Shown: piece after piece, positions 8,315 through 17,106 of the stretch
How positions within the stretch are numbered: the stretch's first letter is position 1
Layout: each line of letters begins with the position of its first letter
DNA from: Acidobacteriaceae bacterium KBS 146
GTDB taxonomy: Bacteria; Acidobacteriota; Terriglobia; Terriglobales; Acidobacteriaceae
Assembly: GCA_000688615.1 (NCBI GenBank)
Contig: JHVA01000001.1
Span: forward strand, 868,001-932,000
DNA length: 64,000 nucleotides
Direction: 5' to 3'
The notes under the pieces: generated by a model
The model's input: the letters and a program-made list of their open reading frames with translations, nothing else
Told to the model about the DNA's origin: nothing
The model's database searches: none
Position numbers and translations under genes: made by a program

Positions 8315-9127
8315 TCAGCGTCCCTCAAGAAAGCGCGACGCGACGCGAGGATGCAAGGTCTGAAGATCGAGCAGCGTTAGGAAATCGATGGTGCGAAACT
8401 CGCGGTCGATGGCGGGTTGCCCGCATATCTTTGCCCCAATGGCTAGATAGGCCCGCAGGAGCTTCGGTGCACGTTCAACCTCGACCGGACCCATTGGTTT
8501 TTCCAGCGCAAATGCCGCCGTAGGCAAGGTTCTCAATTCTGGCTCAACCAGAAAATCCTGCAAGGACGCATAGACGGCATGTCCCATCTGCGGGTCAAGG
8601 GAGTTCAGGGAGCAGCATCCCATCATGTACCGTCCACCCTTGTTCAATGCATAGCGCGCGATACCGCGCCATAGGAGGTGAAGCACCTCGGGAGAACGAT
8701 GATCACGATGAATGCAGGCGCGGCCCAGCTCTACGATCTGGCTGCGCATTCCCTCATAGGGAGCAAAGCAGAACTCCTGCTCACTGTAGTATCCGAAGTT
8801 GTTTCCGGCAACTCCACCCAGCTGCAGTCTGTAAGTACCTACAATGGCTCCAGTGTCTCGCTGTTCCACCAGAAGATGGTCGCAGACTTCGTCGTAACGA
8901 TCTCTGTCGTATCCATCTTCATAAGCAGATTCCAGGCCTTCGTTCATCTCGAGATTGAAGACCATAAAGCGCAACCGATAAGCCGCCCAGCGGTCCTGTT
9001 CGGACGTTGCGACCCTGGCAACATAAGCGCCGGCTTCAAGAAGAATCTCTTTTCTAGAGGAAAAATCGGGGGCAGTTTCACAAACCTGAGGAAAAACAAC
9101 CGCAGCTGATTCTCTGAGACCTACCAT
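8315..9127 (-). CDS. OlsB-like N-acyltransferase (GNAT fold, ornithine/amino-acid lipid synthesis)
   Basis: A 270-residue GNAT-fold protein similar in layout to OlsB/hemolysin-type acyltransferases: YRLRFMVFNLEMNEG, CDHLLVEQRDTGAIVGTYRL, ELGRACIHRDHRSPEVLHLLWRG, and GCCSLNSLDP in the acyl-donor region. OlsB attaches a 3-hydroxyacyl chain from ACP to the alpha-amino group of ornithine; relatives use glycine or other amino acids. A strong AAGGAG lies 5 bases before the ATG. It is flanked by two PlsC-type acyltransferases on the same strand, the next starting right at its stop codon, which is the pairing expected for N- then O-acylation of an aminolipid. Amino-acid substrate not readable. Confidence 0.75.
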   Translation of the reverse strand: MVGLRESAAVVFPQVCETAPDFSSRKEILLEAGAYVARVATSEQDRWAAYRLRFMVFNLEMNEGLESAYEDGYDRDRYDEVCDHLLVEQRDTGAIVGTYRLQLGGVAGNNFGYYSEQEFCFAPYEGMRSQIVELGRACIHRDHRSPEVLHLLWRGIARYALNKGGRYMMGCCSLNSLDPQMGHAVYASLQDFLVEPELRTLPTAAFALEKPMGPVEVERAPKLLRAYLAIGAKICGQPAIDREFRTIDFLTLLDLQTLHPRVASRFLEGR

Positions 9128-9194
9128 CGACTCTCCTTGATGCCCGGATGAGTGTTGTCGAGGTCAGTCTGCGTTGGTTTCTGTTACAGGATGT

Positions 9195-9995
9195 TCACGC
9201 CATGTAAAGATTTGTTGAATCAGAAATGGGTACCACTTCAGTACCGGTTTGGGAACGCGTGAGCTCAGCAACCGCCACCCATGCCTCCTGAGCGGCACGC
9301 TTGCGTTCTTCCAAACCTGCGGAGAAGATAATTGGTTGTTCTGCGAAACGCACCTCAGCCTGGATGCCCCGCAATCCCAAGAGCCTGAAGATATGAGGAA
9401 CCAGGACGGCGTCACCCCAATAGCAAACGTCTTCGCCGACTGAGGCATCTCCGTTTTCTTCGTCAAGACGATAGCAGATATGAGCTGCGGTGACCTCCGC
9501 TCCGACAGCTCGGACCTGGGACAGCAGACCACTGTGAAACTTCAGCATTCCGCTGCCGTCACTTGTAGTGCCTTCCGGAAAGAAGACAACCGGCAACTCT
9601 GCGTGAAAAGCGGCTTCCAACCCTGCCCTAGCCTTCAAAGCCGAGCCTCCATGTCCCCTGGCTACAAGAACCGTGCCTACCATGATAGTGATCCATCCAA
9701 GGATGGGATAAGTGGCGACTTCCTCTTTCGAGACAAAGACGCAAGGATGGAGTGCGGCAAGTACAATAATATCCAGATAGCTAAGGTGGTTTGAGATGAC
9801 TGCGCCTCGCTCGGGAAATCTGCCATTCGCGGAGATTTCAATGCCGAGTCCTTCAAGCGCAGAGGCGGCAAACCGGTGTAGCCAGTCAGCCCGAGCATCA
9901 CGAGTCTTCGGTCGGCGAGTAACCAGCTCCGCACCATACCGGACGAAATAACCTGCAAGCTGAACGCTACGCGCTACGGACCGAAAAACGCTCAA
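9195..9995 (-). CDS. Second PlsC-type acyltransferase
   Basis: A homologue of the acyltransferase encoded two genes downstream: SNHLSYLD, VARGHGGSALKARAGLE, FPEGTTSDG and a matching C-terminal half (GEDVCYWGDAVLVPHI against ADDVCWWGDALLAPHI). I choose the TTG at 9995, because GGGGAGG sits 4-5 bases upstream and the resulting N-terminus aligns with the homologue's; an upstream TTG at 10061 would overlap the divergent gene's leader. This gives 266 residues, close to 264 for the copy. It is first in the three-gene minus-strand cluster. A gene duplication is likely; the two copies may acylate different lyso-lipids or different steps. Confidence 0.85.
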   Translation of the reverse strand: MSVFRSVARSVQLAGYFVRYGAELVTRRPKTRDARADWLHRFAASALEGLGIEISANGRFPERGAVISNHLSYLDIIVLAALHPCVFVSKEEVATYPILGWITIMVGTVLVARGHGGSALKARAGLEAAFHAELPVVFFPEGTTSDGSGMLKFHSGLLSQVRAVGAEVTAAHICYRLDEENGDASVGEDVCYWGDAVLVPHIFRLLGLRGIQAEVRFAEQPIIFSAGLEERKRAAQEAWVAVAELTRSQTGTEVVPISDSTNLYMA

Positions 9996-10095
9996 ACTGA
10001 CCTCCCCAGGGTGCGCACAGTCTATCCTGAGATTGGTGCAAAGTGATCCAACCAGTCTCAAAGAAGATAACGACAGGCAGAATGGAACCGTGAGA

Positions 10096-10608
10096 ATGCC
10101 GGAGCCAGCCAGCGGACACGACGGTTTTCTTTATCGCAGGATTGCACTCCCGATCCTTGCCCTTCTGCGAAGAGGAGCTTCCCCAAAACGCCTGGCCTGG
10201 AGCATTGCACTCGGCCTGCTAGTTGGGATCAATCCTGCCCTCGGGTCGACAACCGTTCTATGCCTAGGGCTTGCGATGCTCCTGCGTCTGAATATCGCGG
10301 CTTCGCAGCTGGCGAATCACATGATCTATCCACTTCAGCTGCTTTTGTTTGTTCCGTTCCTTCAGCTCGGAAGCTATCTCTTCCGTACCGAGCCCCTTCC
10401 CTTTTCGACACGCGTGCTGCTGGAGACCGCACGAAAAGATCCTTTCGAGTTTGCGCGCAAGATCTGGCGCTGGGAGTGGCACGCATTTCTCGTTTGGTCA
10501 GTCCTGGCGCTCATCTTGATTCCCTTGATAGCGCTGGCACTTACCCCGATCTTTCGTGGCCTGTCAGCTCGCCTGCAACAGCGAAATATCGAGAAGCTTC
10601 CCACCTAG
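10096..10608 (+). CDS. DUF2062 membrane protein
   Basis: The core segment RRGASPKRLAWSIALGLLVGINPALGSTTVL is the signature of DUF2062: a short amphipathic entry, then a glycine-rich membrane segment with a conserved NP/G. Three or more hydrophobic segments follow (FVPFLQLGSYLF; the C-terminal VWSVLALILIPLIALALTPIF). DUF2062 members are inner-membrane proteins of unknown biochemical role, often near lipid or glycosyltransferase genes, which agrees with the divergent acyltransferase cluster here. The start is uncertain: ATG 10096, GTG 10090, GTG 10036 and TTG 10033 are all in frame without a strong ribosome site. 170 residues from 10096. Confidence 0.8.
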   Translation: MPEPASGHDGFLYRRIALPILALLRRGASPKRLAWSIALGLLVGINPALGSTTVLCLGLAMLLRLNIAASQLANHMIYPLQLLLFVPFLQLGSYLFRTEPLPFSTRVLLETARKDPFEFARKIWRWEWHAFLVWSVLALILIPLIALALTPIFRGLSARLQQRNIEKLPT

Positions 10609-10623
10609 GATTCGGCTCCGCGA

Positions 10624-11562
10624 TCAGTTAGCGCCGTGAAACTCTTCTACCGGATCTCCACTGCGCACCCAGGCGGTGTAGATCATGTCCCGTAGCTCTA
10701 TTGCACCTGCCGAGAGCCGCTCCTCTGTAAACGCCTTCCCATCCGCTGTACCGTCGCCTATGAAGCCGCCGGCCTTTTCCAACTGATACGTCTTCTCTAC
10801 GAGCGTGGCAGAATGCCGCAGATAACTGAGGTAGTCGGTCCATTCATCATTCAAAAGCTTCGGCTGCGAAGCAGCAACCAGCGGCGCCACATCGGCGAAC
10901 TTGACGTTCTGGGTTACAAAAGTGGACTCGAACAAGGAATGAATCTTATGGTCCGTCGTATATCCGTTGGGATTCGGACCATTCCAGCCGTTGTATTGCA
11001 TGGTTACGTGCAAGGGTTGAGAACCGTCGGCAACATAATGTCCCAGCCACGCCGCGTAGTAGAGGATCGCCGCCTCGGCTGGCTTCGTATCTTCTCCTGC
11101 AGCCAGCAGGTGACGATACTCCCGCATGCCCACCTTAAGTCTCTGCCAAACCTCTTCGGTGACGTAGGGTTGCATACCAACCTTCTCCGGGGTCATTTGG
11201 ACGTCGGGATGCGCCGCTTGAGCTTGCGCGAGGGCTCGCACATAGTCGTAACGCTTCCTGGGCAGATTCCCGATCAGATCCGCATACTCGAAGTCGATAA
11301 AATGTTCGGCGGCCTGCGCGTCACCGAGCTCTGGCTCTGCGTGGTTGCGCCAGCGGTCGGGCTCGGGGCCGAGATATTCCATCGTGTCCAAGGCGTTCCC
11401 GTTGCGCAAAAAAGCGGGAACATCCTTGGGGAGATACGTAGCGGCCAACCGGTTGACCATCCGGTGACCATCGCCTCCCCAGGCGAATGAAGGCTGAACG
11501 GTAATCCAGGGCACAAGGGCAGAGGCCACAACAAAGCGAAGCGCTCGGGCAAATCGGGACAT
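10624..11562 (-). CDS. Secreted S1/P1-type nuclease
   Basis: From ATG 11562 the protein has a signal peptide ending ...QPSFA, leaving Trp as the mature N-terminus, as required in the S1/P1 family where Trp1 helps bind a catalytic zinc. The next residues WGGDGHRMV supply the second ligand (His6). Other zinc-ligand regions are HFIDFEYAD, LGHYVADGSQPLHVTMQ and DHKIHSLFE (Glu where fungal enzymes have Asp). The family degrades single-stranded DNA and RNA or 3'-nucleotides at zinc centres, here in the periplasm or outside. The longer frame to 11658 would run into pncB and bury the signal peptide, so I reject it. Mature size about 290 residues, normal for bacterial members. Confidence 0.9.
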   Translation of the reverse strand: MSRFARALRFVVASALVPWITVQPSFAWGGDGHRMVNRLAATYLPKDVPAFLRNGNALDTMEYLGPEPDRWRNHAEPELGDAQAAEHFIDFEYADLIGNLPRKRYDYVRALAQAQAAHPDVQMTPEKVGMQPYVTEEVWQRLKVGMREYRHLLAAGEDTKPAEAAILYYAAWLGHYVADGSQPLHVTMQYNGWNGPNPNGYTTDHKIHSLFESTFVTQNVKFADVAPLVAASQPKLLNDEWTDYLSYLRHSATLVEKTYQLEKAGGFIGDGTADGKAFTEERLSAGAIELRDMIYTAWVRSGDPVEEFHGAN

Positions 11563-11596
11563 AAACCCGAGTATATCCGGCAGAGATTTCCATCCC

Positions 11597-12901
11597 TTAA
11601 ACGAAAACCTCAGCTCCGATTGCAGCCTGCGTCCCAAAGACACGCCGGTAGCGCGCAATCTCGTCTTCCGGCCCCGTCGCTTTGTTTGCGTTATCGCTTA
11701 GCTTCACCGCGGGTCGTCCCTCAACCGAAACGATCTTGCAGACCAGACTAATCGGCTGAAGATCACTTTCCCCGCGAGGATGGCATCCGCGAAAGTCGTT
11801 GGTCAGTAGAGTTCCCCACCCAGCGCTGAAGCGGATTCTTTCCTTGAAATAAGCATACAGGGCCAGAATACCGTCCACATCAAGTCCATCCGACGCAATC
11901 AGCCGTTTCCGGCGCGCATCTCGTCCTCGGCTCATCAGCCAGGCGATGTACTCATCTCCGGCGACAAACGGATCTTTCGAATCCGCACGTTGGCCAGTCC
12001 AGTCGGCGACCCAATCCGGCGCGTGCTGCAGAAACTGTGTCGTTCCAAAGGTGTCAGGCAACAGGATGAGAAGCTCCCCGCCGTAGCTCTTCTGCCAAAG
12101 CTCCAGTACACGGTACTGGGAAAGAAGCAATTCGTCGTCTGAGTTCGAGAGAGCCGCCAGAGCCATGGGAAGCTCATGTGCGTTCGTTCCCATGGCTTCA
12201 AGGTCGTGTTTATAGGCGAGGTAGGTGTTCGAGGTGCCGGAGAGGCTTTCGCCGATTCCGGCCCGCATCGCCATGACGACATACTCCTGCCACAAAAAGG
12301 AATGGCGACGACGAGTTCCGAACTCTGAGATCCGGATCTCCGGGACTTGGCGGAGCTTTTCGATCTTGTCCCAGAGGCGAGTCTTGGCCCGGGCGTAAAG
12401 GACGTCCAGCTCCAGCTCACTCAACTTTCCCAATGCAGCGCGGGTCTTCATCTCGCTGAGGAGGGCCAGACCATAGATCTCCCACATCGTAACCTCAGTC
12501 CAAAGGCCGAAGAAGCGGAGAACAAGCTGTCCGTCAAGCTCAGTCACTTCATAGTCGGATAGCCGGAAGTCATGCTCCAACCACTCCAGGAAGGCCGGTT
12601 CGAACATGCTGCGCGTGCCATAAAACGTATTGCCGGCCAGCCAGATCAACTCACTTTTGCGAAACCGGAGCCGGCGAACATACTCCATCTGCTCGATCAG
12701 GGCGTTGATGGAGATATGGTCGGCCAGACGAACCGATGTCGTCCGGTTGGTCGTCTCCGAAGTGACGTGAACCTTCGGGAAGTTTTTCCAGATGAACTGC
12801 AGCATCAGCAACTTGTAGAAGTCGGTGTCCAACAGGGACCGCACGATTGGATCCAGCTTCCAGTTGTGATTGTGAGCTCGTTCGGCCAGGTTGACGTTCA
12901 T
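11597..12901 (-). CDS. pncB: Nicotinate phosphoribosyltransferase
   Basis: The protein converts nicotinate and PRPP to nicotinate mononucleotide in NAD salvage. Family marks: LLDTDFYKLLMLQ near the N-terminus, FYGTRSMFEPAFLEWL, EFGTRRRHSFLWQ, GTSNTYLAYKHD and GTNAHELPM, whose His is the autophosphorylated residue in the family, and a later GTLLTNDFRG phosphate loop. Starting at ATG 12901 gives 434 residues; a TTG at 12937 would add 12 residues and is less likely. It lies 34 bp upstream of the S1/P1 nuclease on the same strand, perhaps co-transcribed; nucleotide scavenging would be a shared theme. Confidence 0.94.
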   Translation of the reverse strand: MNVNLAERAHNHNWKLDPIVRSLLDTDFYKLLMLQFIWKNFPKVHVTSETTNRTTSVRLADHISINALIEQMEYVRRLRFRKSELIWLAGNTFYGTRSMFEPAFLEWLEHDFRLSDYEVTELDGQLVLRFFGLWTEVTMWEIYGLALLSEMKTRAALGKLSELELDVLYARAKTRLWDKIEKLRQVPEIRISEFGTRRRHSFLWQEYVVMAMRAGIGESLSGTSNTYLAYKHDLEAMGTNAHELPMALAALSNSDDELLLSQYRVLELWQKSYGGELLILLPDTFGTTQFLQHAPDWVADWTGQRADSKDPFVAGDEYIAWLMSRGRDARRKRLIASDGLDVDGILALYAYFKERIRFSAGWGTLLTNDFRGCHPRGESDLQPISLVCKIVSVEGRPAVKLSDNANKATGPEDEIARYRRVFGTQAAIGAEVFV

Positions 12902-13028
12902 GCCTCCCAGTCTCTCCTGTAAGGAGTACGGAATCAATGGAACTTCGTATTCTCCTCGGAGACGCCCTATTTAAAATTCACAGAAGGAAGGTCAACCGCC
13001 GGAATCAACTTGGTATCCTATAAAGGCT

Positions 13029-14096
13029 ATGCTCACGAAAAAAGAACTCCTCGCCCAGCCCATCAAGCACATCGATATCAAGCAGCACAACGTTGTGGCT
13101 CTGGTCGATGCCATGCAGTCCATGGCCTTCAGTTCGCGCGACACTGCTCGCGCCGCCTCGATCTACGAGATGATGCTTCGCGACACCGACTGCGGCGTGA
13201 TCCTCTGCCTCGCCGGATCACTGATCTCCGCCGGTCTGCAGAAGGTTATCGTCGATCTGATTCGCAACAACATGATCGACGCCATTGTTTCGACTGGAGC
13301 CAACATCGTCGATCAGGACTTCTTCGAAGCTCTCGGCTTCAATCACTACATCGCAGGCGATGAGTACAAGTACGGTCATGAAGACGGAGTCCTTCGCGAG
13401 TTGATGATCGATCGTATCTATGACACCTTCATCGACGAAGAAGAGTTGCGGATCTGCGACGAGACCACTCACCAGATCACCGATTCGCTTGAGCCGCGCC
13501 CCCACAGCTCGCGTGAGTTCATCCGCGAGATGGGAGCCTATCTGGTCAAGAATGGCAAAACGCCCAAGGACGGTGGACGCGATTCCATCGTTCTGGCGGC
13601 CTATGAAAAGAATGTGCCGATCTTTTGCCCTGCTTTCTCGGATTGCTCGGCGGGTTTCGGACTTGTAGCCCACCAGCATGAGCGCCAGGGCAAGCCGATG
13701 GTTTCGATCGACTCTGCCAAGGACTTCTACGAGCTCACGCAGCTCAAGATCGCTAATCCTACAACAGGCCTTCTGATGGTCGGCGGCGGTGTTCCGAAGA
13801 ACTTTGCCCAGGACATCGTAGTGGCTGCCGATATCCTCGGCGTGGATGCCTCCATGCACAAGTATGCGATCCAGATCACGGTTGCGGATTCCCGTGACGG
13901 TGCCCTCTCGGGCTCGACCCTGAAAGAGGCTTCGAGCTGGGGCAAAGTCGATACCACCTACGAGCAGATGGTCTACTCCGAGGCCACAATGGCGCTTCCG
14001 CTCATCGCGGGCTATGCCTTCCACAAGCAAGCCCAGGCATCGCGGCAAGGGAAAAACTGGGCCACGATTCTTGGTCAAGTTCCAGTAACCGCATAA
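13029..14096 (+). CDS. Deoxyhypusine synthase-like protein (polyamine-type aminobutyltransferase)
   Basis: This 355-residue NAD-dependent enzyme belongs to the deoxyhypusine synthase family. The active-site lysine is present in EASSWGKVDTTYEQ (Lys306), and NAD/spermidine-site segments are recognisable: VSTGANIVDQD, FCPAFSDCSAGFG, and GLLMVGGGVPKNFAQD. Bacteria lack the eIF5A substrate, and bacterial homologues make homospermidine-type or guanidino polyamines by transferring an aminobutyl group. A bis(guanidino)-aza-nonane synthase (SpeY-like) role has been proposed for such proteins; I cannot tell which applies. The gene stands alone between divergent pncB and a strong terminator. Confidence 0.88.
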   Translation: MLTKKELLAQPIKHIDIKQHNVVALVDAMQSMAFSSRDTARAASIYEMMLRDTDCGVILCLAGSLISAGLQKVIVDLIRNNMIDAIVSTGANIVDQDFFEALGFNHYIAGDEYKYGHEDGVLRELMIDRIYDTFIDEEELRICDETTHQITDSLEPRPHSSREFIREMGAYLVKNGKTPKDGGRDSIVLAAYEKNVPIFCPAFSDCSAGFGLVAHQHERQGKPMVSIDSAKDFYELTQLKIANPTTGLLMVGGGVPKNFAQDIVVAADILGVDASMHKYAIQITVADSRDGALSGSTLKEASSWGKVDTTYEQMVYSEATMALPLIAGYAFHKQAQASRQGKNWATILGQVPVTA

Positions 14097-14115
14097 CATA
14101 TCTCCAAAGTTACCT

Positions 14116-14142
14116 AAGGCCGCCCCCTCAAGGGGCGGCCTT
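14116..14142 (+). terminator. Intrinsic terminator of the deoxyhypusine synthase-like gene
   Basis: An 11-bp perfect GC-rich stem, AAGGCCGCCCC (14116-14126) with GGGGCGGCCTT (14132-14142), has a 5-base loop and sits 20 bp after the stop codon. The following TTACTATTT is moderately T-rich. Confidence 0.85.
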
Positions 14143-14472
14143 ACTATTTGGCCGGTTTAGTAGATCTTCGCTTCTATCCTCTTTGTAATCTGTTATCTCA
14201 GAAGATAACCCTGAAATTCCTTCTTCCCTATCCGACCGGAACTCTGGCATCCTCGGCACGTGCACTCTAGCGCCAATCTTCGGAAAACAAGGCTTTTCAT
14301 AAAAACGTTAGATTCCGAAGAGCACATAGGTTACTTTTGTTACATAGTTTAAGCGTCTCAAGATATCCTAACTGCTGTAGGTCTTTCGTTTGCATTACTT
14401 TATTTGCTTTGGTGGGGGAGTTCGGAATAGACCTCCATCCTTACTGCTAAGGTTACTTAAGGGTCGTCCAGC
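14143..14472 (+). other. 330-bp non-coding leader before the histidine kinase
   Basis: No credible gene in either strand. It holds a small hairpin, GTTATCT (14192-14198) with AGATAAC (14203-14209), and a relatively AT-rich stretch near 14300-14410 that probably contains the kinase promoter. An AAGGG ribosome site sits about 10 bases before the ATG at 14473. Confidence 0.5.
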
Positions 14473-16173
14473 ATGCACATGCTCCCGGTTCTAGGTTCGA
14501 TCTCTCTGCTAGCAGCATGCGGAGTTCTCCTGTTCGCATTCTTCCGGGCACAACGCATCATCCGGGAACTGGGTGAACAGCTTACTCTGGCTCGCGAACA
14601 ACAGTACCGAGACAAGATGCAACTCTCCGTGCGATCTCAACTGGATACGCTCAAAGATGAGTTCATCTCAACGGTCTCCCATGAACTTCGGACACCGCTG
14701 ACGAGCATTCGTGGAGCGTTGGGGCTACTGGCCTCCGGCACCATCGGAGATCTCGATCCGCGGGCGATGAATCTGCTTCGAATCGCTACCACCAACACGG
14801 ACCGGTTGATTCGTCTCATTAATGACATTCTCGATCTGGAGCGGATGGAATCCGGGCGGGCTCCCCTACAGATTCGTCGCTGCTCCTTGCGCGACCTCTG
14901 CGAGCAGGCTATCGAGACCATGACGCCCATGGCGGAAGACCACACGGTTCATCTGGAACTGGTTCCCTTCACCGGGGGCCAGAACACGGCCGATTCTTTG
15001 TTCTTTGACGGCGATTCGGATCGAATACTTCAGGTACTGACCAACCTCCTCTCGAACGCCGTAAAATTTTCACCTTCCGCTTCGACCGTCCGGATTCATA
15101 CGGACGCGACTTCCGACTCTATTCTCCTCAAAGTCGTGGATGAAGGACGCGGAATTCCTGCAGATAAGCTCGACTCGGTCTTCGATCGTTTTCAGCAAGT
15201 CGAGCATGCGGACGCACGCCAGCGGGGAGGAACCGGCCTTGGACTATCCATCTGCCGCAGTATCGTGCAACAGCATAGTGGCTCCATCTGGGCGCAGCGG
15301 AACCTGATCAAGGGGACAACCATCTTTGTCATGCTTCCCAGGACCGCACGTGCAACCGACATCGCTCTGCCTTCTCCAGCACTTCCCCCGGCCGAAGGAG
15401 CCATCCTCATCTGCGATGATGACACCGGCATTCGGACCGTAGTTTCAGGACACCTCACCCGCCAGGGCTACACTGTTATCGAAGCAGGCAGCGGCGAAGA
15501 AGCGCTGAAGATCGCCGCCGATCAGCAGATCGAAGCAATTCTTCTGGACCTTTACATGCCGGGACTCAGCGGATGGGAGACCCTACAGCGTCTACGCAAC
15601 AATCCGGAGACGGCGGAGATTCCGGTTGTTGTTCTCAGTGTCCTGTCTTCGAATCTTCGTCCGCAGCTTTCGGGAGACGCTCAGGGTTGGATTCAAAAGC
15701 CTTTCAACGAAAAACTTCTCTTTGCGGAACTAGGCCGGATTCTTCATCGCGGGGACGGACCGGCGCATGTTCTCCTGGTGGAAGACGATGACGATCTGGC
15801 CAGTATCCTGATGGCAAACTTTCAAAATAACGCCATCCAGATCGAACATGCCTCGACACGCCAACAGGCGATCCGACACTGCGTCGGGCGGCGTCCCGAT
15901 CTCGTCATTCTCGACCTGACCCTACCTGACGGAGACGGGTTTTCGTTTGTAGAATGGCTCCGGCAGCAGCCTCCGCTTCGCAGCATGCCCTTGGTGGTCT
16001 ACTCGGGCCACGAGCTTTCTGATGTAGAAATGTCGAAGTTACGTCTTGGCCCAACAGAGTTTCTCACCAAGGCAAAAGTGCAACCATATGAAGTGGAAAC
16101 GCTGGTTCTTTCAATGGTGCATCGCCTGCGTTCCAAGGCGGAGCACTTGATTTCGGCAGGCCCTGCGGCGTAA
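14473..16173 (+). CDS. Hybrid sensor histidine kinase with two receiver domains
   Basis: A 566-residue protein with one N-terminal membrane segment (about 5-25), a short linker, and a HisKA domain with phospho-accepting His70 in ISTVSHELRTPLTS. The HATPase domain follows (N box LLSNAVKFS; G1 DEGRGIP; G2 GGTGLGLSI). Then come two receivers: one with Asp359 (AILLDLYMPG) and Lys409 (IQKPF), and one with Asp481 (VILDLTLPDGDG) and LTKAK. There is no periplasmic sensor domain of any size, so input is probably membrane-linked or through partners. A single-domain response regulator and an Hpt protein follow on the same strand, giving a multi-step phosphorelay. Signal and output unknown. Confidence 0.93.
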   Translation: MHMLPVLGSISLLAACGVLLFAFFRAQRIIRELGEQLTLAREQQYRDKMQLSVRSQLDTLKDEFISTVSHELRTPLTSIRGALGLLASGTIGDLDPRAMNLLRIATTNTDRLIRLINDILDLERMESGRAPLQIRRCSLRDLCEQAIETMTPMAEDHTVHLELVPFTGGQNTADSLFFDGDSDRILQVLTNLLSNAVKFSPSASTVRIHTDATSDSILLKVVDEGRGIPADKLDSVFDRFQQVEHADARQRGGTGLGLSICRSIVQQHSGSIWAQRNLIKGTTIFVMLPRTARATDIALPSPALPPAEGAILICDDDTGIRTVVSGHLTRQGYTVIEAGSGEEALKIAADQQIEAILLDLYMPGLSGWETLQRLRNNPETAEIPVVVLSVLSSNLRPQLSGDAQGWIQKPFNEKLLFAELGRILHRGDGPAHVLLVEDDDDLASILMANFQNNAIQIEHASTRQQAIRHCVGRRPDLVILDLTLPDGDGFSFVEWLRQQPPLRSMPLVVYSGHELSDVEMSKLRLGPTEFLTKAKVQPYEVETLVLSMVHRLRSKAEHLISAGPAA

Positions 16174-16236
16174 AGAATTGGAGAAACCATCACTCCCGGC
16201 CTCTGCAGTCTTTGTAGCGTGAGAAAATAACTATTG

Positions 16237-16662
16237 ATGCGGCGCATCCTGATCATCGACGACGAGGACGATATCCGGGAAGTAGCATCCCTTTCGTTGG
16301 AAGCAACCGCTGGCTGGCAGGTAGCCGCCGCCAGTTCCGGAGCGCAAGGGATCGAACTCGCGAAGACCTACCAGCCCGACGCCATCCTGATGGACGTCAT
16401 GATGCCGGGCGTCGACGGTCCCACGACCTTCCGTAAGATGCAGCAAACTCCAGAGATCGCACACATTCCTGTCCTTTTGCTCACAGCGAAGGTGCAGGGT
16501 GTCGACAAGCGCCGGTTTGCCGATCTAGGGGTGGCGGCGGTTCTCTTCAAGCCCTTTGACCCACTCACACTGGCCGAGCAGATCATTGAAGCGCTGCACT
16601 GGAACCTTCGCCCTCCATCTCCGACCCGATCAGCCGCTTCCACGCCGTCTGCACCGAAGTAA
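16237..16662 (+). CDS. Single-domain response regulator
   Basis: About 141 residues, essentially one receiver domain: acidic pocket IIDDEDD, phospho-acceptor Asp53 in ILMDVMMPG, Thr in LLLTAK and Lys in LFKPFDP, followed by a Pro/Ser-rich tail with no DNA-binding or enzymatic output. ATG 16237 is preferred over the adjacent TTG 16234. It lies 60 bp after the hybrid kinase and about 100 bp before the Hpt protein, so it probably shuttles phosphate in this relay or acts by protein contact, as CheY-like regulators do. Confidence 0.92.
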   Translation: MRRILIIDDEDDIREVASLSLEATAGWQVAAASSGAQGIELAKTYQPDAILMDVMMPGVDGPTTFRKMQQTPEIAHIPVLLLTAKVQGVDKRRFADLGVAAVLFKPFDPLTLAEQIIEALHWNLRPPSPTRSAASTPSAPK

Positions 16663-16760
16663 TCCGCAGCGAAATCTCAAGCTGGTCGGAAACCGATACA
16701 CTACTGATATAAATTTGTGAGCCGCTGACTGTTTGTTACCCGCGGTCAGATCATACTTCT

Positions 16761-17105
16761 ATGGCCGATCGATACATGACCCAAAGCTCCCACCCCGATC
16801 CCGAGATCTTTGCGCTCTTGCAGGATCTGTGGCTACGTCATCTTCCGGCAACGCGAGAACGCATCGACCTGATCGAAAACGCCGTCAATATCGCTATTGC
16901 TGGCGCTCTGGATGAGTCGAAACGGGCTGAAGCTCAAGCCGTAGCCCATAAACTGTCTGGAAATCTTGGCATGTTTGGTTATAAAGAAGCCGGTGAAATT
17001 GCAGGCGAGATCGAACATCTCTTTAAGACCTTCGTTCCCGCCGCAATCCCTGAACTCACCCGATATACGCAACGCCTTCGTTCTCTGCTCGCTGCACACC
17101 TCTGA
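16761..17105 (+). CDS. Hpt-domain phosphotransfer protein
   Basis: A 114-residue all-helical protein with the Hpt signature AHKLSGNLGMFGY; His63 is the predicted phosphorylated residue. Length and the spaced hydrophobic pattern fit a four-helix bundle. It would move phosphoryl groups between receiver Asp residues, such as those of the hybrid kinase and the small response regulator just upstream. A second in-frame ATG lies at 16776. It ends one base before the stop of the converging GH105-type gene, with no terminator between, so transcripts may overlap. Confidence 0.87.
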   Translation: MADRYMTQSSHPDPEIFALLQDLWLRHLPATRERIDLIENAVNIAIAGALDESKRAEAQAVAHKLSGNLGMFGYKEAGEIAGEIEHLFKTFVPAAIPELTRYTQRLRSLLAAHL

Positions 17106-17106
17106 T

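Noticed and set aside
11563..11658. N-terminal extension of the S1/P1 nuclease
   Set aside because: Would overlap pncB and hide the signal peptide whose cleavage must expose Trp1.
13218..14099. 293-codon minus-strand open frame
   Set aside because: Exactly antisense to the deoxyhypusine synthase-like gene, no ribosome site and no recognisable domain; a GC-rich shadow.
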